The position numbers were made by a program, and so were the translations under genes. Positions 8,233-16,127 of a stretch of 64,000 nt of DNA are shown here, piece by piece; the first letter of the stretch is position 1; every line of letters begins with the position of its first letter. This DNA comes from Methylopila turkensis (GTDB lineage: Bacteria; Pseudomonadota; Alphaproteobacteria; Rhizobiales; Methylopilaceae): assembly GCF_027922325.1 (NCBI RefSeq), contig NZ_BSFL01000005.1, forward strand, positions 124,001 to 188,000, read 5' to 3'. Below the pieces are notes generated by a model. That model saw nothing but the letters and a program-made list of their open reading frames with translations. It made no database searches and had not been told where the DNA came from.

Positions 8233-8663
8233 TGACCCGCAACGTCGTCGCCGTCGCGCCGCACGATCCCCTTCCGCAGGCGCTGGATCTGCTGCGGCGC
8301 CACCATGTCAAGGCGCTGCCAGTGACGGACGCCGCCCGCAAGGTGCTCGGAATGGTCACGCAGACCGACCTACTCGAGAAGGCCGTCTGGCGGGGCAAGG
8401 GACCAAGCCTGACCTTCGAGAACAGGCTTCGGCTCACCCTCACGAGGGTCCGCGCTCCGCACGGCGCCGTGGAGGACATCATGACCTCGCCGGTCGCGAC
8501 AGTCGGCCTTGACGCCCCGATCGGCGAGGTCGCCTTGCGGATGTCAGCCTCACGCCTGAATCATCTTCCCGTCGTCGATGATCGCGGGCGGCTGGAAGGC
8601 GTCGTCTGTCAGATCACGCTGATGGCGGCCCTGATGGCGGACGCTGCCGAAGCGGCTGCGTGA
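8220..8663 (+). CDS. CBS-domain pair, frameshifted C-terminus of the HPP protein
   Basis: A 147-residue frame from ATG 8220 holds two CBS motifs: [20 protein letters not shown] with VKALPVTDAARKVLGMVTQT, and VEDIMTSPVATVGLDAPIGE with LNHLPVVDDRGRLEGVV. CBS pairs bind adenylated nucleotides and gate the proteins they are attached to. In HPP family members this module is the C-terminus of the same chain; here it is one frame away. One extra base after TGCCG near 8225 would restore a continuous reading. It could still be translated separately from the overlapping ATG, so real split, natural frameshift and sequence error are all open. Confidence 0.75.
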   Translation: MPDVMTRNVVAVAPHDPLPQALDLLRRHHVKALPVTDAARKVLGMVTQTDLLEKAVWRGKGPSLTFENRLRLTLTRVRAPHGAVEDIMTSPVATVGLDAPIGEVALRMSASRLNHLPVVDDRGRLEGVVCQITLMAALMADAAEAAA

Positions 8664-8672
8664 GCTAGCAGC

Positions 8673-8690
8673 GGTGCGTCTAGGCGCACC
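8673..8690. terminator. Small hairpin between convergent genes
   Basis: GGTGCG pairs with CGCACC across a 6-base loop in the 51-base gap between the CBS gene and the leftward hypothetical gene. The stem is short and no T tract is seen. Confidence 0.35.
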
Positions 8691-8714
8691 ATGCGGGCTC
8701 TCGAGACCGCCGGT

Positions 8715-9506
8715 CTAGTCAGCTGCTCTTTCCGGCTTCGCGATCGGCTTGTCCAAGGGCGCCTCTTCCATTTCGATGAGGCCTTCTTTGTGCAGGATTG
8801 AGATGGCTAGTCCCATCATCGTTTGCTCGTCGTCCGACGCCCCGCCGAGCCCGATGGCCTCATTGATCTCACTTGCCAGTCGCCCCATTAGCACAATGTA
8901 GCCGACATGCAATGAGTAGAGATTTCTAGCCAAATCTCTGTGATAGACCGGAAATGCCGAGGGCCATCGAAGATCTCCGCGCGTCATCTCGACCATATCA
9001 TGAAGTAATTGAGCGTGAGATACATGGGCGGCGCCGCTTAGCTCGCCGTAGACTCTGCCCATATTTTTCAGAACGCCTACTGTGGCGTGAGGTGTTTTGC
9101 CGTCTTTGCGACGATCTATCCCGAGCTCTTGGACAGCCGAGATGATCTCGTGCTCTTGCCGAAGCAATGTGGCGGCTTGGACGTAGAGGCCCTCAACGAT
9201 AGCCTCTTCGCAAAGATTAATCCCTTGCAAGAAATGGGAAATCAGCACGACTTGCTGGCTGGTATTTGGATTCTCCTCTATTCGCCTACCAGAATTTCTC
9301 GAAACTAAATTCATAAAGGCGCTACAGGCGAATGCATGCGCCTCAGTCAGCTTAATGTCGTTGCTCTTGAATTGCTCCCTGTTTTTGTTGCGCCTCTCCA
9401 ACTGTAGGCCACTGACAGTCAATACAGGGACAAGGGCTTTCTCACCCCAATTTCCAAGCTCGCCAATTATGTCGTCACCAAAACTAAACTTGTCTTTCTC
9501 TGGCAT
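8715..9506 (-). CDS. Hypothetical protein, AT-richer than its neighbours
   Basis: A 263-residue soluble, mainly helical protein. It has acidic and amphipathic segments (for example TEAHAFACSAFMNLVSRNSG and LISHFLQGINLCEEAIVEGL) and no signal peptide or membrane segment. I do not recognise the family. Its base composition and codon choice are clearly less GC-rich than the flanking genes, which points to recent acquisition. It converges on the CBS gene, and the gene to its right is a separate small hypothetical gene on the same strand. Confidence 0.7.
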   Translation of the reverse strand: MPEKDKFSFGDDIIGELGNWGEKALVPVLTVSGLQLERRNKNREQFKSNDIKLTEAHAFACSAFMNLVSRNSGRRIEENPNTSQQVVLISHFLQGINLCEEAIVEGLYVQAATLLRQEHEIISAVQELGIDRRKDGKTPHATVGVLKNMGRVYGELSGAAHVSHAQLLHDMVEMTRGDLRWPSAFPVYHRDLARNLYSLHVGYIVLMGRLASEINEAIGLGGASDDEQTMMGLAISILHKEGLIEMEEAPLDKPIAKPERAAD

Positions 9507-9610
9507 GCCGTCACACTTTCAATTACTGCTTTCAGACCAGCGCGTTGAGATATGTTGCAGCCGAGGCGGCGATGTGAGCGCCGTGGACGGTTTCATCCGA
9601 TCACCCGGAC

Positions 9611-9997
9611 CTAGCTCGCCCTGGAAATGGCGCGGTCGACGAGCGAGCGCCGCTCGTCGTCGGACCGCGGCTTGGCGAGGCGGCGACCGATCGTCATTCC
9701 CTCATCGACCTCGTCCATCGCCTGAAGCGCGAGAAATCCCCGCGCGGTCAGGCCAACGCGCTCGACCATGCGGGCTCCGAGCTGGCCGGATTCGAAGGTG
9801 ATGAGTCGGGCGTTCCCAAGCCACAGCAGGGTCGCCTCCACGAAGGCTTCCTGGGTCGCTCCCGCCGGCTTCGTTGAGCCCAGGGCGCTCTCGACCAGCA
9901 TGTCGACCTCGATGTCGACCGGCACGGGAAAAGCCGCATGGAGCTGGGCGAACAACGCTGCAGCGACGTCGGCGAACAGATCGACGTTGTCAGACAT
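9611..9997 (-). CDS. Hypothetical protein
   Basis: A 128-residue protein, acidic at the N-terminus (MSDNVDLFADVAAALF) and basic at the C-terminus. The middle part (EAFVEATLLWLGNARLITFE, then a hydrophobic 'LTARGFLALQAM') looks like a winged-helix or small helical domain. I do not recognise the family. It is in the same orientation as the SRAP gene 45 bases upstream and may share its transcript. GC-rich codon use supports a real gene. Confidence 0.6.
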   Translation of the reverse strand: MSDNVDLFADVAAALFAQLHAAFPVPVDIEVDMLVESALGSTKPAGATQEAFVEATLLWLGNARLITFESGQLGARMVERVGLTARGFLALQAMDEVDEGMTIGRRLAKPRSDDERRSLVDRAISRAS

Positions 9998-10042
9998 CGC
10001 GACGCTCCAGAACGGGTCGGCGCAGTCTCGTCGCCAGCTTGG

Positions 10043-10768
10043 TCATTCTGGATCTCTCTTGGCGCCCTTCGCGACGACGACAAGCGCGTCATCAGGCAGG
10101 GGGCGCTGTAGCGCTTTGGCCTCTTCCCAATCGGCGCGCATCCAGACGTCGATCTCGTCCGCGGTCCTGAGGATCACTGGCATGGCCTTCGGGTGCACCG
10201 GCGCCACCACTGCGTTTGGCTCCGTCGTGAGGAAGCCGTAGAGGTCGATGTCCGCTTCCCAGCCCTTCGTCGCCTTTCGAACGCACGACCAGGTGGTCCA
10301 GAGGCCGGCGAAGACACAGAGCGGACGCTCCTCCGATAGTGCGAACCAGGTCGGCGAAAACTTGCCGTCGGGCCCACGCTCATACTCGGAGAAGCTCGTC
10401 ATCGGCACGACGCAGCGATTCTTGGCGTCAAGCCATCTCTTCCAGTGTTTGCTCGACACGTTGCGGATGTTCGTGGTGCCGGCGTCGGGCTCCATTTTCA
10501 GGAGTTCCTGGAAGTCGACCTCCTTGCCCTTCGATCGAAGTTTGTCGGCGCGCTTGGAGGCAGCGTCGAGAAGCGCCTTCTGTGACGACGGCATTCCCCA
10601 ACGCGCAGACACGAGCTCGCGGCCGTCCGCGCCATTTCGAACGATCGGCGCATCGTAATCGGGGAAAATGCCGGGCATGCTTGGGAGATTGCCCGTGCGG
10701 TCGACCATCGCCCGGGTCAGTTCTCGTATCGCAGCCTGACCCTTCGTGAGCGAATAGAGGTTGCACAT
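10043..10768 (-). CDS. SRAP-domain abasic-site protein (YedK/HMCES family)
   Basis: A 241-residue SOS response-associated peptidase family protein. Members link covalently to abasic sites in single-stranded DNA through Cys2 and shield them. The Cys directly after the initiator Met (MCNLYSLT) fixes the start at 10768. Other hallmarks are the Glu motif TSFSEYE, the His motif HPKAMPVIL and the core GLWTTW. A longer frame upstream would bury the catalytic Cys and is rejected. Its start region overlaps that of a divergent small exported-protein gene. Confidence 0.9.
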   Translation of the reverse strand: MCNLYSLTKGQAAIRELTRAMVDRTGNLPSMPGIFPDYDAPIVRNGADGRELVSARWGMPSSQKALLDAASKRADKLRSKGKEVDFQELLKMEPDAGTTNIRNVSSKHWKRWLDAKNRCVVPMTSFSEYERGPDGKFSPTWFALSEERPLCVFAGLWTTWSCVRKATKGWEADIDLYGFLTTEPNAVVAPVHPKAMPVILRTADEIDVWMRADWEEAKALQRPLPDDALVVVAKGAKRDPE

Positions 10769-11153
10769 GAGCGCAGTCTGCCGTCGCTTCCCGTCAAGGG
10801 CTAGCCCGCCTAGACCGGCATCGCTCTTAGGGGCATCGATTAAGACCGCGATCGCTTTCGTGGTCACCATGCAGCCCGTTGCCGCTCAAACCGCTGACGA
10901 CACGCAATTGCTCCGGCAGCTAGGCTTTGTTGCCGGCCAGGCTGTCGCCTGTGACATCGAGGAACCCGACGTTGCGGCTCAAGTCGCAACGGCAATGGCC
11001 GATGCCGTCGGACTAATCGATGAGGCCAGCCACCGGGTGATGACGGAACAGGCATTGCTCGCGGCGGCGCAGCCCTGCGCGGCTCCGGCCGGTCGGCTCG
11101 GTGAGATCACCTCCAACTGGAAGGCGATGCGTAGGCGCGCAGGGCTCGACTGA
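10767..11153 (+). CDS. Small putative exported protein
   Basis: About 128 residues from ATG 10767 (a TTG at 10761 is also in frame). A hydrophobic stretch AIAFVVTMQPVAAQ looks like the core and cleavage site of a signal peptide, but it sits about 35 residues in, so the true start may lie closer to it. The mature part has two Cys (VACDIEEP and AAQPCAAP) that could form a disulfide. I do not recognise the family. The start region overlaps that of the divergent SRAP gene. Confidence 0.5.
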   Translation: MSAVCRRFPSRASPPRPASLLGASIKTAIAFVVTMQPVAAQTADDTQLLRQLGFVAGQAVACDIEEPDVAAQVATAMADAVGLIDEASHRVMTEQALLAAAQPCAAPAGRLGEITSNWKAMRRRAGLD

Positions 11154-11378
11154 CGGGAGCTCAATCGACGTCATACACCTCGTCTCAACATATAACGACG
11201 CGGACACCTTCATGCGCTCGCGCGGAGCCCGCGACGCGCCAGAAGCCGACGTTAGCCGCGTGCCCGAAAGCCGACGCCGCGGCTCGCCCGAACGCGCCGT
11301 CGCGATGCATTGTCTGGCCGGCGGCAAGGAACGACCTACCCCTTGCATGCCGGCGGCGGCGCTGTAGCAGTTGATTGA

Positions 11379-11759
11379 ATGGACACCTCGTCGCCCGCAA
11401 CGCCCTCGTCCGTCGCCGACAACCCTCAGGTCCGGCTCGCCGAGGATCGGACCGTGTTGGCGGCCGAGCGGACCTATGCGTCGTGGCTCCGGACCGGGCT
11501 GTCGTTCCTTGCGGTCGGGCTGGCGGCTCAGCGGTTCCTGCGGGAGGCGCTGCCCGGCTCTCCGCTGTTCCTCGTGTCGTTCACCCTGATCTTCTGCGCG
11601 ATCGTGTGCTTCGGCGCTGCGGCGTGGCGCGACGCGGAGGTGCGTCGCAGGCTCGGTCACGCGCAGGTGCGGCTGCTGCCGAGGTTCGTAGCGTTGGGGT
11701 TGCCCGTGATGCTGCTCGCGATGTCGAGCGTCGCGGCTGCGTTTCTCTGGACGCACTGA
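11379..11759 (+). CDS. DUF202 (YidH-like) membrane protein
   Basis: A 126-residue inner-membrane protein with the DUF202 pattern: the conserved N-terminal block LAEDRTVLAAERTYASWLRT followed by three hydrophobic helices (about 46-62, 68-86 and 106-124). DUF202 proteins are small, of unknown biochemical role and often stress-linked. The ATG at 11379 follows a 225-base spacer (11154-11378) in which I see no gene. It ends five bases from the convergent sulfite oxidase gene. Confidence 0.85.
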   Translation: MDTSSPATPSSVADNPQVRLAEDRTVLAAERTYASWLRTGLSFLAVGLAAQRFLREALPGSPLFLVSFTLIFCAIVCFGAAAWRDAEVRRRLGHAQVRLLPRFVALGLPVMLLAMSSVAAAFLWTH

Positions 11760-11764
11760 CCGCC

Positions 11765-12856
11765 TCAGACGACCGTGACGTTCACCCGGTGCCACGACGA
11801 GGCAAGATAGCCTTTAAAATTCCAGACGTCTTCGGGATCGGCCGGCTGCGTCTGCCCCGCCGCGTCCCATGCGCGGACCACGAGTTCGTGGCGACCCGGG
11901 GAGAGTGTCGTATCGATCTCCCAGAACGTCCACGCGAACGGCGACGCGTCGTCGCTGGAAAGCTCCGCCTGCCGCCATGTCGCGCCGCCGTCCGCCGAGA
12001 CGTCGACGCGCCGGATCGCTCGGTCGCAGGCGACGGCGTAGCCGCGCATGACGCAAGGACCCGCCTTCAACGTCGCGCCTTCCGCCGGCTCGCAGATCGC
12101 CGCGTTCAGAGGCATCGCCTCGATCGTGACGCCGTCGGCGGGGTCGGCGCTGTCCTTGTCGAGGTGCGGCGGGAACAGCTTGTAGTCGTCCGCCTGCATC
12201 GGATTGTCGGACGGTCTGTCCTGAACCGTGATCGAGGCCAGCCACTTGGGGCTGCGCACGCCGGCGAAGCCCGGCACGACGACGCGAAGCGGCTTGCCGT
12301 GCTCTGCCGCCAGCGGCTCGCCGTTCATGTGGGTCGCAAGCAGCGTCTCGGCAGAAAGCGCCTTCTTCAGCTCGATCGACGCGCCGAAGCGGAAGCGCTC
12401 ACCGTCCTGATCGATCTCGTCGTGGCACTCGAACGCCACATGAAGGGCGGCGCTCTCGTCCACGCCCGCGGCGCGGAGCACGTCGCCGAGTCCGATCCCG
12501 TCCCAGCGCGCGTTGCCGATCGCGCCCGGCGCCCAGGGGTCGCCGGAGACCGGCCGGAGGCGGTTGAGGTCGGCGCGACGGTTGCCGGCGCACTGCATGG
12601 TGGCGGTGATTGAGCGCGGCGGAAACCGCCTAATGAGGTCCGACAGAGACAGATCGAGCGGCGTCGCGACGGCGCCGACGACGGTGAGACGGTAGCCGGC
12701 GGCTTCGAGATCCGGGATGTCGCCGTGGCTGCGGACGTAGAAGTCGGCGCGTTCGGTGAGATAGGCCGCACGCAGCCGGTCGAGCCGCGGCTCCGCATTG
12801 AACGGGGCGTCGCTGTGGACGATCTGGCCGGGCTTCCGATGGCGTGAGGCTGGCAT
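11765..12856 (-). CDS. Cytoplasmic-type sulfite oxidase (SUOX family molybdoenzyme)
   Basis: A 363-residue molybdopterin enzyme of the eukaryotic-type sulfite oxidase family, predicted to oxidise sulfite to sulfate. The molybdenum-ligating Cys lies in TMQCAGNRR (C89), and the family blocks AIGNARWDGIGLGDVLRAAG, MNGEPLAAEHGKPLRVVVPG and KWLASITV are present, with the C-terminal Ig-like dimerisation domain (about 240-363, RRVDVSADGGATWRQA). There is no Tat signal, no haem domain and no membrane segment, so it should work in the cytoplasm. It is divergent from an ECF sigma gene, and a second, periplasmic sulfite dehydrogenase (SorT-like) lies 1.5 kb away, giving two compartments for sulfite oxidation. 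Confidence 0.88.
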   Translation of the reverse strand: MPASRHRKPGQIVHSDAPFNAEPRLDRLRAAYLTERADFYVRSHGDIPDLEAAGYRLTVVGAVATPLDLSLSDLIRRFPPRSITATMQCAGNRRADLNRLRPVSGDPWAPGAIGNARWDGIGLGDVLRAAGVDESAALHVAFECHDEIDQDGERFRFGASIELKKALSAETLLATHMNGEPLAAEHGKPLRVVVPGFAGVRSPKWLASITVQDRPSDNPMQADDYKLFPPHLDKDSADPADGVTIEAMPLNAAICEPAEGATLKAGPCVMRGYAVACDRAIRRVDVSADGGATWRQAELSSDDASPFAWTFWEIDTTLSPGRHELVVRAWDAAGQTQPADPEDVWNFKGYLASSWHRVNVTVV

Positions 12857-12962
12857 GTCGCTCCTTGTCGTTGCGATCCAAACGACCGGACGCCGCCGAA
12901 CGATCCGGAACCATAGCGGATCGGCACGACTTCCCGCATTGTCGAGGCAGGCCGCCCAATCA

Positions 12963-13511
12963 TTGGGGTTCGGCGAGAGCCCGGAGATCGTCGATCTGCG
13001 CGACGTTGTGGAACAGTGCCTGAAGGATAGCTGGGGCCGCCTTTACGGCTACGCGCTCAGCCTGTGCGGCGACCGGGACGCCGCGCGCGACCTCTTGCAG
13101 GGCTGCGCCGTGAAGGCTCTCGACCACGCCGCGCAGCCCAGGGAGGCCGGCGCCGCCCGCGCCTGGCTGTTCGGCATCATGCGAAACGCCTGGATCGACG
13201 GGCTGCGTCGCGAGGCGGTCCGCCGTCAGGATCCGCCCGCCGAGCCGATTGGACCCGCGCCCTGGTCCTACGAAGACGCACGCATCGCCGAGATCACCGT
13301 GCGGCAGGGGCTCGAACGCATCGATCCGGCGCATCGCGAGGTGGTGGAACTCGTCGATCTGGCGGGTTTCCGCTATGCGGAGGCCGCCGACATCCTGGGC
13401 GTTCCGGTCGGCACGGTGATGAGCCGCCTGTCCCGGGCGCGGCTCGCGCTTCTAGAGGCGATCGAGCGCGGCAACGTCACGTCGCTGGAACGGAGCCGCA
13501 CGAGCCGATGA
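12963..13511 (+). CDS. ECF-type RNA polymerase sigma factor (sulfite cluster)
   Basis: Region 2 (GRLYGYALSLCGDRDAARDLLQ) and region 4 (HREVVELVDLAGFRYAEAAD, then VPVGTVMSRLSRAR) of an extracytoplasmic-function sigma factor are clear; with the TTG at 12963 it is 182 residues. The start is uncertain: GTG 13008 or ATG 12855 are in frame. The stop overlaps the anti-sigma start as ATGA. In Sinorhizobium meliloti, ECF factors RpoE1/RpoE4 with cognate anti-sigma factors control sulfite oxidation genes, and this order (sigma, anti-sigma, sulfite dehydrogenase, cytochrome c) fits that pattern. It probably directs the promoter at 14294. Confidence 0.88.
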   Translation: MGFGESPEIVDLRDVVEQCLKDSWGRLYGYALSLCGDRDAARDLLQGCAVKALDHAAQPREAGAARAWLFGIMRNAWIDGLRREAVRRQDPPAEPIGPAPWSYEDARIAEITVRQGLERIDPAHREVVELVDLAGFRYAEAADILGVPVGTVMSRLSRARLALLEAIERGNVTSLERSRTSR

Positions 13512-14287
13512 CGATGATCGATTGGGAGACGCTGAACGCCTATGTGGACCGGGAGCTCGCGCCGGCGGACGCCGCGCGCGTCGCGGCCGCCGCCGCGCGC
13601 GACCCCTCGATCGCGGCGCGCGTCGCCTCGCTGAGCGCGCTGAAGGCCGAGACGTCGGCGCTTCCGCCACCCGCAGGCGCTCCGCCGTTTGAATTGTCGT
13701 CCGCGGCGAAGACGCAGCCTCGCTGGCGTCCGATCGCGATCGCGGCTTCGGTCGCCCTTCTGATCGGAGCCGGCGCGCTTGCGTCTCACCCGTGGCGGAC
13801 GGCGGTCGCGGACCCGCTCGCCGAGACGGTGGCGGCCGAGCGTCCCTGGCTGACGGGAGAGCGCGCCGCGCAGCCGGCGTCCGGCGTCCGGCTTGCGGTC
13901 GAGACCGCCGCGAGCGACGGGCTGCCGGATCTCTCCGCCGCCAACCTTCGGCTCGCCTATCTCTCGGCCGATCCGATGGCCGACGGGCGGCGCGGGCTGT
14001 TCGCAGGCTATCTTGGGCCGCACGGCTGCCGGCTCGGCCTGTGGATCGGGCGAAGCGATGCGACCGCGGCTTCGCGCGTCGTGCAGGATGTCGGCGACGT
14101 AAGGGTCCGTGGATGGGCGACGGGCGGCGTGGCCTACGCGCTGATGAGCCGGAGCATGGATCCTGTGCGGCTCGATCGGTTCGCAGCCGTGATCGCCGCG
14201 ATCGTCGGGCGCGAACACAAGCTCGGCGACGACCTGCGGGTCGCGCTTCAGGATGCAGCCAGAACCGGCGGCGCGTGCAGCGGCTGA
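13508..14287 (+). CDS. Membrane anti-sigma factor for the sulfite-cluster ECF sigma
   Basis: 259 residues. The N-terminal cytoplasmic segment (MIDWETLNAYVDRELAPADA) has the look of an anti-sigma N-terminal domain. A single membrane helix (IAIAASVALLIGAGALA, about 78-94) is followed by a periplasmic domain of about 160 residues. That topology suits sensing a periplasmic signal and holding the sigma factor at the membrane. Start and upstream stop overlap as ATGA, so sigma and anti-sigma are made together. The periplasmic part has few Cys (HGCRLG and a terminal GGACSG). Confidence 0.82.
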   Translation: MTMIDWETLNAYVDRELAPADAARVAAAAARDPSIAARVASLSALKAETSALPPPAGAPPFELSSAAKTQPRWRPIAIAASVALLIGAGALASHPWRTAVADPLAETVAAERPWLTGERAAQPASGVRLAVETAASDGLPDLSAANLRLAYLSADPMADGRRGLFAGYLGPHGCRLGLWIGRSDATAASRVVQDVGDVRVRGWATGGVAYALMSRSMDPVRLDRFAAVIAAIVGREHKLGDDLRVALQDAARTGGACSG

Positions 14288-14293
14288 CGCCCT

Positions 14294-14319
14294 GGAATAA
14301 ATCCAACCGCCCGCGCGTC
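14294..14319 (+). promoter_or_regulatory. ECF-type promoter for the sulfite dehydrogenase operon
   Basis: GGAAT (14294-14298), 17 bases, CGTC (14316-14319), about 40 bases before the SorT-like ATG. The same element with the same 17-base spacer occurs twice at the second ECF locus (20459-20484 and 20533-20558), which makes chance unlikely. It resembles the GGAA...CGT pattern of many ECF promoters. Confidence 0.7.
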
Positions 14320-14359
14320 CTTGTCCTCACGGGGAATATGTCCCCGCGAGGAGACGACC

Positions 14360-15577
14360 ATGTTCGACAGACGACGGATGCTGAAATCCGCCGGCGGCAT
14401 GGCGCTTGGGTTTTCAGGGCTTGCGATCGCTGGATCGCCGCTGAAGGCCTTCGCGGCAGAGACCGTCACGCTGCCCTTCGCCAATGGCGAGCGAAAGCTC
14501 GTGCAGTATCCGGGCAAGCGCCCGCTGATCCAGCTGACCGCTCGCCCGCCGCAGCTCGAGACGCCGTTCTCGGTATTTGACGAGGGCGTCCTGACGCCGA
14601 ACGACGCCTTCTTCGTGCGCTACCACCTTGCAGGCGTGCCGCTCTCGATCGACCCCGCGGCCTATAGGATCGAGGTGAAGGGCAAGGTCGACAATCCGCT
14701 GTCGCTCTCGCTCGATGATCTTAAGAAGATGGACGCTGTCGAGCTCGTCGCGGTCCACCAATGCTCGGGCAACAGCCGCGGCTTTGTCGACCCACGGGTG
14801 GCCGGTGGCCAGCTCGCCAACGGCGCGATGGGTAACGCCAAGTGGAAGGGCGTGCCGCTCAAAGCCGTGCTCGACAAGGCAGGCGTCCAGGCCGGCGCCA
14901 TGCAGGTCTCGTTCGACGGGCTCGACAAGCCGGTCATCCCGGCGACGCCCGACTTCGTGAAGGCGCTCGAGATCGACCACGCACGCGACGGCGAAGTGAT
15001 GCTCGCCTACCAGATGAACGGCGAGGACCTGCCCTGGCTGAACGGTTTTCCGGTGCGCCTCGTCGTGCCCGGGCGTTTCGGCACCTACTGGGTCAAGCAT
15101 CTCGCCACCATCACGGTGCTGGACCAGCCATTCGACGGCTTCTGGATGAAATCCGCCTACCGCATTCCCGACAACGACTGCGCCTGCGTCGAGGCCGGCC
15201 AGAAGCCCGACAAGACCAAGCCGATCGGACGCTTCAACGTGCGCTCCTTCGTCACCAACGTGCTCGACGGCGCGAAGGTGAAGGCGGGCGACGCCGAGCT
15301 CCGCGGGATCGCGTTCGACGGCGGGACCGGGATCAAGTCGGTCGAGACCTCCGTGGACGGCGGCAAGACGTGGGCTCCGGCGAAGCTCGGCGAGGACCTC
15401 GGCAAATACTCGTTCCGCCAGTGGACCTCGAAGGCGACGCTGCCCTCCGGCGAAGCGACCATCATGGTCCGCGCGACCAGCAATGGCGGGGAGACCCAGC
15501 CGACGTCGCCGCTGTGGAACCCGCCAGGCTATATGCGCAACGTGGTCGAGACCACGCGCGTCGTGGCGGCAGCGTGA
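14360..15577 (+). CDS. sorT: Periplasmic sulfite dehydrogenase, molybdopterin subunit (SorT-like)
   Basis: A 405-residue sulfite oxidase-family enzyme with a Tat signal (MFDRRRMLKSAG, hydrophobic core, cleavage after about AFA). It oxidises sulfite to sulfate in the periplasm and passes electrons to a c-type cytochrome. The Mo-ligating Cys is in AVHQCSGNSR (C135). Family blocks GNAKWKGVPLKAVLDKAG, QMNGEDLPWLNGFPVRLVVP and YWVKHLATITVLD follow, then the Ig-like dimerisation domain (about 285-400). A cytochrome c gene follows 11 bases later. An ECF-type promoter precedes it. The start is the ATG directly before the twin-arginine motif. Confidence 0.9.
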   Translation: MFDRRRMLKSAGGMALGFSGLAIAGSPLKAFAAETVTLPFANGERKLVQYPGKRPLIQLTARPPQLETPFSVFDEGVLTPNDAFFVRYHLAGVPLSIDPAAYRIEVKGKVDNPLSLSLDDLKKMDAVELVAVHQCSGNSRGFVDPRVAGGQLANGAMGNAKWKGVPLKAVLDKAGVQAGAMQVSFDGLDKPVIPATPDFVKALEIDHARDGEVMLAYQMNGEDLPWLNGFPVRLVVPGRFGTYWVKHLATITVLDQPFDGFWMKSAYRIPDNDCACVEAGQKPDKTKPIGRFNVRSFVTNVLDGAKVKAGDAELRGIAFDGGTGIKSVETSVDGGKTWAPAKLGEDLGKYSFRQWTSKATLPSGEATIMVRATSNGGETQPTSPLWNPPGYMRNVVETTRVVAAA

Positions 15578-15588
15578 GGGAGGATCGG

Positions 15589-15891
15589 ATGAGACATTTC
15601 ACAATCGCCCTCGGCCTCGTCGGAGTGCTCGCCGCAGGCGCGGCGTCGGCCGAACCGAAAACCTACCAGCTCCCGGACGAGACGGCAGAGTTCAAGCAAG
15701 GACCCGGCGTCGAGGCGGCGCAGGACAACTGCATGTCCTGTCATTCGGCGGACTACATCAACGCCCAGCCGCCGAAGAAGGGCCGCGCGTTCTGGGAGGC
15801 TGAAGTCACGAAGATGATCCACACCTACAAGGCGCCGATCGAAGAGACCGACGCCAAGGCGATCGTCGACTACCTCGAGAAGACCTACTGA
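15589..15891 (+). CDS. sorU: Small periplasmic cytochrome c, electron acceptor of sulfite dehydrogenase (SorU-like)
   Basis: 100 residues with a Sec signal peptide (core IALGLVGVLAAG, cleavage after SAE or ASA) and one haem-attachment motif, CMSCH (C48, C51, H52). A Met around residue 70 (VTKMIHTYK) could be the distal ligand. The size and the position directly after the molybdoprotein gene match the monohaem cytochrome partners of SorT/SorA-type enzymes. GGGAGGATCGG upstream gives a good ribosome site. It likely delivers electrons to the respiratory chain. Confidence 0.88.
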   Translation: MRHFTIALGLVGVLAAGAASAEPKTYQLPDETAEFKQGPGVEAAQDNCMSCHSADYINAQPPKKGRAFWEAEVTKMIHTYKAPIEETDAKAIVDYLEKTY

Positions 15892-15907
15892 ACGTACCGA
15901 ACGAAAG

Positions 15908-15937
15908 CGCCGGCGCGGAGTTGGTCTCCGGCCGGCG
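15908..15937 (+). terminator. Hairpin after the sulfite dehydrogenase operon
   Basis: CGCCGGC plus CGGAG pairs with CTCCG plus GCCGGCG across a five-base loop with one bulged G, 17 bases after the cytochrome stop. No T tract is evident. Confidence 0.5.
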
Positions 15938-15965
15938 TGACGTCGCGCCTTATGCAAGGAACCTC

Positions 15966-16103
15966 ATGACCGATCCCCAGATCACCGAGACCACGAACGA
16001 AGCGCGACAGGGCGAGACCAGCGGTCACATGCGCTGGGTGTTGCTGGTCTCGATCGTACTGGCGATTGTGGCCGTCGCCGCCATTTGGTTCTGGATCGTC
16101 TGA
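15966..16103 (+). CDS. Small single-helix membrane protein
   Basis: 45 residues: a polar acidic N-terminal 22 residues followed by one hydrophobic helix (WVLLVSIVLAIVAVAAIWFW) that ends the protein. It could be a small membrane subunit or regulator. I recognise no family. It lies after the sulfite dehydrogenase hairpin and converges on dps. ATG 15966 is the start closest to the conserved-looking body; an alternative lies at 15921. Confidence 0.55.
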   Translation: MTDPQITETTNEARQGETSGHMRWVLLVSIVLAIVAVAAIWFWIV

Positions 16104-16127
16104 AGTCGCTTCACGGAAATCGACGCC

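Noticed and set aside
12857..12962. GGAAC near 12894 as an autoregulatory promoter of the first ECF sigma gene
   Set aside because: No CGT-type -10 lies 16-17 bases downstream; the closest match (CGAC) has the wrong spacing.
14332..14360. A second GGAAT-N17 element (GGGGAATATG) before sorT
   Set aside because: The bases after the 17-base spacer are CGAC, not CGTC, and the element would overlap the ribosome site and start codon.
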